In this document: positions 59,555 to 64,000 of the stretch, one piece after another | How positions within the stretch are numbered: the stretch's first letter is position 1 | Layout of the letters: every line of letters starts with the position of its first letter | Origin: an uncultured Lachnospiraceae bacterium | GTDB lineage: Bacteria; Bacillota; Clostridia; Lachnospirales; Lachnospiraceae | DNA: 64,000 bases | Direction: 5' to 3' | NCBI GenBank assembly: GCA_949471785.1 | Contig: CASWRE010000002.1 | Span: 88,821-152,820 of the forward strand | Translations under genes and position numbers: made by a program | The notes under the pieces: generated by a model | Databases searched by the model: none | The model's input: only the letters and a program-made list of their open reading frames with translations | What the model was told of the DNA's origin: nothing

Positions 59555-60489
59555 TGAGAATTTATGGTGATCAAAAAGCTTACAGTCAGTATTCGTTTCT
59601 TATGAATCCCGCAAACAGTTTATCCAGGCGAGAGCCCACGAAGCTGGCGGAACTGGCGGACCGGCTGATGGGGAATTCCAGGCAGGATCAGTTCAGCCTC
59701 TCCGCGGAAGGCGCAAGCGCCATCCGGGACATGCTGACAAAAATGCAGGAGGACGGCGACGCACCAGTGAGCAGTCTGCCATCTGCGGATCAGCTGATGC
59801 TGGCCCATATAAACGATCATCTGGGAGAAGATCCCTACGCCAGGATGGAAGCATTATATGAGCAAAAACAATCAGAAAACGCGAATCAATTGGATATAGA
59901 CGGACACACGGAGAGCATGGGCTACGCATATGACAAAATGTATGACGAGATTGTCCAGGGATATAAAGACGGAACCAGAGAAGTATGGGTGCGGGATTAC
60001 AGCACCGGGGAGGATTTTGACGGGCTGGAATTTCAGATTGGCGACGAGACAGTACGCTACCGCAAATTGACAAAAGAGGAGGAATTAAAAAATCTGGAGG
60101 ACGCTTATGATAAACTGGCCGATACCGTGGCTCACAAGGTTACGGATTTATACATTAAGGCCACTTACAGTGAAGATGAAATCATGGCGGAGTTCAACGA
60201 GATAAAAGAAGCCGCTTCTCTCCGGGTGGATGAAATCAAGGATAAGCTGGAGGAAATGAAAAGGAGGATTCAGGAGGAAAAGGCGAAAAAAGAATCCGAG
60301 GAAGCCAAAAAGATTAAGGACCCGGGCGAGAGGATTGCCGAAGGCGCCGCCGCACATATGCAGGACACCATATCCAGAGGACAGTTAGTGGAAAATACCA
60401 ACCGCTATACCCAGATGAATGCGATACTGAATGATTTTTACGCTATGGGCAGTATGGTAAACGAAGCGGGTCCCTCAAAAACAGAATAA
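59554..60489 (+). CDS. Uncharacterised coiled-coil-like protein, second of coupled pair
   Basis: 311 aa, TAATG stop/start overlap with the upstream gene; helical C-terminal half. Confidence 0.8.
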   Translation: MRIYGDQKAYSQYSFLMNPANSLSRREPTKLAELADRLMGNSRQDQFSLSAEGASAIRDMLTKMQEDGDAPVSSLPSADQLMLAHINDHLGEDPYARMEALYEQKQSENANQLDIDGHTESMGYAYDKMYDEIVQGYKDGTREVWVRDYSTGEDFDGLEFQIGDETVRYRKLTKEEELKNLEDAYDKLADTVAHKVTDLYIKATYSEDEIMAEFNEIKEAASLRVDEIKDKLEEMKRRIQEEKAKKESEEAKKIKDPGERIAEGAAAHMQDTISRGQLVENTNRYTQMNAILNDFYAMGSMVNEAGPSKTE

Positions 60490-60514
60490 AAAAGCTTTTC
60501 TATTTCCGCACTTT

Positions 60515-60557
60515 CACAGAAAAATCCCATCGCTAAAAACGGTGGGATTTTTCTGTG
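60515..60557. terminator. Bidirectional terminator between convergent genes
   Basis: CACAGAAAAATCCCA...TGGGATTTTTCTGTG, 15-bp perfect outer stem. Confidence 0.9.
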
Positions 60558-60598
60558 CCTGAGTCATCTGCTTTCGGAGCTGTACAGTATCTCTGGTC

Positions 60599-61828
60599 TC
60601 AGGTCAAAATACCTTCCTGTCGCAAAAATTCCAGAATTCTGTCCTGAATCCCCGTATCCGCGAATTTGCTGGTAATACTGAAATGAAAAATATCATAACA
60701 GGAACAGGCGCAGATCTGAATCTTATCTGTACTGGTGATAACTCCGAAACGGTCAATATAAGGTTCATAGATTTCCGGCATGATCACCGCGCCCAGATTG
60801 GACAGCACAGCCGTCACGTTCCTGCTGCCCGCCCATATGCCTATTTTCAGAAAGAAGTTTTTCAGACCAAGGGGCATATACTTTAGAGCCGGATTCTTTT
60901 CAATATTGACCAGGCGGTTCATCCGGAGCGCTACCTGCTCCCGGTCCAGCTCTTCTTTAAAACGCAGCTTCACATGGGCGAGCACTTCTTCAAAAGTAGT
61001 ATCTTCACGGAAACGATATTCAATCTCCATCCAGCCAAAAAAATTGCCCATGGATTCGGAACGGTAATAGTTACGCAGATTGACGGGAATCATGATCACG
61101 ACAGGTCTCTTTTTCTGTTTTTCGGTCATGTCGTCCGCGATGGCCCAGAGCAGTACGGAAGTCATATATACTGTGATGGATACCCCCCTATCCCGCGCTT
61201 TTTCCAGAATTTTTCTGACGGATAAAGTGCATTCTGTGATTCCCATATCACTCTGCCGGACGCGTTTTCCCCTGATCTGATAGGCCAGACCACTTTTGCG
61301 CACCTGTTTGGGCCAGTTTTTCGGGGAATAATTCCGGCTGAAGCTGTCCTCTTCCTGAGCCGCCTCTGATACGGGCTCAGCTGAAGAGGATGCCGTCAGG
61401 GAATATTTCTTATCCAGATAGGCAGATACGATTTCTGAGAGAAATCGTATCGCGCCGGTTCCATCCGTCAGGGCATGGAACACTTCGAAATTGATCCGAT
61501 TTCCGTCGTAGCTCATCTCATACAGCAAAGTCTCCTGATCTTTCCGATAAAGGGGACTGCAAGGCGTCTTCCGATCCCTTCGTATAAAAGGTTTTATGTC
61601 CCTCTTTTCAAAATAAAACCAGAAATTTCCTCGTTTCAGAACACTCTGGAACATAGGATAGTGCCGGCGTACGTTTTCAAGCGCATTTTGCAGCAGCAAA
61701 GGATCTACAGGCTCTTTCAGTTCACAGTATACTCGAAAGACCCTGCTGTCTTTTTTTCCCGCCGCCACGGGAAAAGCCAGCGCAATATTGTCAAGTTTTC
61801 TTCTCTTCTTTGATTTCCCTGTCTTCAC
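60599..61828 (-). CDS. Condensation-domain-like / alcohol acyltransferase-like protein
   Basis: HALTDGTGAIRFL (HxxxDG). GTG start at 61828 with GAGGAAGG upstream, inside the 3' end of the hydrolase gene. Confidence 0.75.
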   Translation of the reverse strand: MKTGKSKKRRKLDNIALAFPVAAGKKDSRVFRVYCELKEPVDPLLLQNALENVRRHYPMFQSVLKRGNFWFYFEKRDIKPFIRRDRKTPCSPLYRKDQETLLYEMSYDGNRINFEVFHALTDGTGAIRFLSEIVSAYLDKKYSLTASSSAEPVSEAAQEEDSFSRNYSPKNWPKQVRKSGLAYQIRGKRVRQSDMGITECTLSVRKILEKARDRGVSITVYMTSVLLWAIADDMTEKQKKRPVVIMIPVNLRNYYRSESMGNFFGWMEIEYRFREDTTFEEVLAHVKLRFKEELDREQVALRMNRLVNIEKNPALKYMPLGLKNFFLKIGIWAGSRNVTAVLSNLGAVIMPEIYEPYIDRFGVITSTDKIQICACSCYDIFHFSITSKFADTGIQDRILEFLRQEGILT

Positions 61829-62771
61829 CGTCTGTTCCTTCCTCAAGAAAAGCATGAATTCTTTCCAGGCTGTCTAATACATGGATATGTTTGAATCCCA
61901 GAGCAAAAAAGCCGTGAAAAGCATTGGGAATTCGGCAGGCTTCCACTTCGTTTCCTGCGTCATGGAGCCGTCTGGCAAATTCCTCCCCTTCATCCCGGAG
62001 AGGGTCGTACTCCGCCGTCAGGATCAACGTACGGGGTAAATGATCCAGGCGGTCTGCCAGCAGCGGGGCAAAATAGGGATTCTGCCGATCCTCCGGCCCG
62101 TTCTGATACAGATTCAGATAGGATTCCATGCGGGATGCCGTCAGCAGATAATTTTTTCCGTTTTTTCTCACTGACTCAAACGGCGTATGCTCTGTGTAAT
62201 CATTCCAGAGAGCCGGATACACCAGAATCATCTGCTTTATGGAAAAGTCCCCCCGATCCCGGGCCATCAGGGCCATGGCAGCCGCCATATTGCCTCCCGC
62301 ACTGTCGCCGATCAACGTAATGTCCTCGGGTCGAATATGAGGAATCAGATGACCGGCATACAGTTCTCTGGCCGCGGCGTAACCGTCCATCAGTGGAATG
62401 GGAAAATGATGCTCCGGCGCGCGGCGGTATTCTACAGAGAGTACCAGCTGTCCCGTGCTCTGAGCCAATTGGGCGCAGATACGCTCATAAGTCTCTATAC
62501 TCTCCGTGGCCCAGCCTCCGCCGTGCAGGAAGAGAAGCACCTTTCTGCCATAACGGGAGATGTCTTTCTCTCTCATTTTCTTTCTGGAGGGAAAATAAAT
62601 GCGGATCGGAATCTCATATCCGTCATTGCTGATATGTACATCCACTTTTTCCATAAATATCCGGGTTATATCCAGTTTCTTTAATTCTGCGATTCGGCGA
62701 TCCCGCTCCACATCCACGCCCGGTTCGGATAACGCCTTCAATATCGTTTGCACCGCTTTGTTAAGAGCCAT
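61791..62771 (-). CDS. Alpha/beta hydrolase (HSL/esterase family)
   Basis: LFLHGGGWATES oxyanion motif, LIGDSAGGNMAAA nucleophile elbow. Confidence 0.93.
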   Translation of the reverse strand: MALNKAVQTILKALSEPGVDVERDRRIAELKKLDITRIFMEKVDVHISNDGYEIPIRIYFPSRKKMREKDISRYGRKVLLFLHGGGWATESIETYERICAQLAQSTGQLVLSVEYRRAPEHHFPIPLMDGYAAARELYAGHLIPHIRPEDITLIGDSAGGNMAAAMALMARDRGDFSIKQMILVYPALWNDYTEHTPFESVRKNGKNYLLTASRMESYLNLYQNGPEDRQNPYFAPLLADRLDHLPRTLILTAEYDPLRDEGEEFARRLHDAGNEVEACRIPNAFHGFFALGFKHIHVLDSLERIHAFLEEGTDGEDREIKEEKKT

Positions 62772-62844
62772 TTTTCATCCTTTTCTTTTTGTCATCGCAT
62801 TACTGTTCATCTATTCTGATTTTTTGTGACCATGAACTTCGCCC

Positions 62845-63324
62845 TTACTTATGGTACGGTGCATGATGCATGATCCTGTACCCTCTATAAATCTGCTCCA
62901 GCAGGATCACTCGCATCAGCTGATGGGGAAAAGTGAGACGGGAGAAACTGATAGAATCATTGCCTCGGCTCAAAACCTCATCAGAAAGGCCAAGGGAACC
63001 GCCGATGACGAAGACGAGACGGCTTTTGCCCTGGATGCCCAGAATTTCAATCTGACGGGACAGTTCTACGGAGTCGGGCATTCGGCTCTGGAGAGCAAGG
63101 GTAATCACAAAATCATCGGGGCGGATTTGACGCAACAGGCGTTCGCCTTCTGTGCGGCGGATCTGCGTTTCTTCCGCTGGGGATGATCGGTCGGGGGTAC
63201 GCTCATCGGCTACTTCCACGATTTCTAGCTTACAGTATCGGCCAAGCCTTTTGCTGTACTCTGCTATGCCGTCGCGCAGATATTTTTCTTTGATTTTTCC
63301 TACGCATAGTATGGTAATTTTCAT
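62845..63324 (-). CDS. rlmH: 23S rRNA (pseudouridine1915-N3)-methyltransferase RlmH
   Basis: MKITILCVGKIKEKYLRDGIAEYSKRLGRYCK...FVIGGSLGLSDEVL...LLEQIYRGYRIMHHAPYHK. Confidence 0.98.
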   Translation of the reverse strand: MKITILCVGKIKEKYLRDGIAEYSKRLGRYCKLEIVEVADERTPDRSSPAEETQIRRTEGERLLRQIRPDDFVITLALQSRMPDSVELSRQIEILGIQGKSRLVFVIGGSLGLSDEVLSRGNDSISFSRLTFPHQLMRVILLEQIYRGYRIMHHAPYHK

Positions 63325-63391
63325 ATTACTTCCTGAATTATGTATCACAGATCCCAAATGAATTTACTAATTGGGAAAGAAAAAGAAAGAG

Positions 63392-63461
63392 AAAATCCGG
63401 GCAACCCAATCCCCCGAAAACCAGCCGGTTTTTCGCAGGCCAACAGGCAAACCCGGATTTT
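63392..63461. terminator. Nested inverted-repeat structure, probable terminator of the right-edge gene
   Basis: AAAATCCGGG...CCCGGATTTT 10-bp stem enclosing CGAAAACC...GGTTTTTCG; minus-strand 3' side is CTCTTTCTTTTTC. Confidence 0.55.
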
Positions 63462-63500
63462 ATCAAGCAGACTCTGAAATGAATTTACAGAATATGCTTT

Positions 63501-64000
63501 TCAGGCGATGCCGGCTTTTTTTATAAGCCTTTTCATTTGGCGTACATCACTCTCCACACAATTCATGCGGATCAGGAGCATTTCTTTTTCTTCGTCCACC
63601 TTCAAAGCTTCATTCAATTTATGGTTCAGCGATAAATGATTTTCAGCCACGATCCGGATATTCTTATTGGTCACATTTTCAAGCACAAGATGTGTTTCCA
63701 TAACATCATCTTTTAATTCCGTGACGTCGGTTTTCAATCCCTCCACGTTATCCTTCAACACGGCTACGTCGCCCCTTAATTCCGTGACATCCCCTCGCAG
63801 ATCCGTAATATCATTTTTTAATGGTTTTATGGATCTTTCAACTGCTTTATCGACGGCTGTACCTACTGCACGATCAACTGCTTTATCGACGGCTGTACCT
63901 ACTGCACGGTCAACCGCTTTATCGACGGCTGTACCTACTGCACGATCAACCGCTTTATCGACGGCTGTACCTACTGCACGATCAACCGCTTTATCGACGG
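63501..64000 (-). CDS. Repeat-containing coiled-coil protein (5' end beyond window)
   Basis: Frame stays open from the stop at 63501 to the window edge: ...AVGTAVDKAVDR repeats, then heptads DITDLRG-DVTELRG-DVAVLKD-NVEGLKT-DVTELKD. The ORF track begins only at an internal GTG (63761). Confidence 0.8.
   Translation of the reverse strand, partial: VDKAVDRAVGTAVDKAVDRAVGTAVDKAVDRAVGTAVDKAVDRAVGTAVDKAVERSIKPLKNDITDLRGDVTELRGDVAVLKDNVEGLKTDVTELKDDVMETHLVLENVTNKNIRIVAENHLSLNHKLNEALKVDEEKEMLLIRMNCVESDVRQMKRLIKKAGIA
63839..64000. repeat. 36-bp tandem repeat, at least 4.5 units
   Basis: Units at 63839-63874, 63875-63910, 63911-63946, 63947-63982 and partial 63983-64000; unit caaccgctttatcgacggctgtacctactgcacgat. 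Confidence 0.97.

Noticed and set aside
63839-64000. 36-bp repeats considered as a CRISPR array
   Set aside because: Units are contiguous with no spacers, and the variants are synonymous in an open reading frame.

Overview
This 64-kb window is a chromosomal segment from a low-to-mid GC Clostridia, most likely Lachnospiraceae. That placement is inferred from gene content and order, not from a search. It is densely coding and mostly housekeeping. Left end: a YesM/LytS-type histidine kinase (cut by the window edge), two sugar-type substrate-binding lipoproteins, two ABC permeases and a LacI regulator. Then rplU-prp-rpmA, an SOS-type Y-family polymerase with YolD, obgE-yhbY-nadD-yqeK-rsfS, and lexA with a YneA-like LysM gene. 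Then a recombinase, dtd, rluD-lspA-aroB-ylmH-sepF-yggS, a dacF/mgsA/rodA/minE/minD/pbp2/mreD/mreC/mreB/radC shape and division block, miaA-mutL-mutS-miaB, ybeY-phoH-yqfD-yqfC, and rlmH. I found no CRISPR array, transposase, prophage, rRNA or tRNA. The signals most worth a second look: (1) a translationally coupled pair of uncharacterised coiled-coil-like proteins (58.9-60.5 kb) behind a sigma-D/sigma-28-like promoter and divergent from a YjfB-like motility protein; (2) an MreB paralogue in the mreBCD operon with substitutions at the phosphate-2 Asp and the catalytic Glu; (3) an MgsA-like protein lacking the usual active-site histidines; (4) minD-minE without minC in the usual slot; (5) a right-edge ORF with a perfect 36-bp/12-aa tandem repeat whose variants are all synonymous, followed by a heptad coiled coil; (6) three SOS promoters with a LexA box embedded in a 17-bp spacer; (7) a strongly structured intergenic segment at 18.19-18.41 kb.
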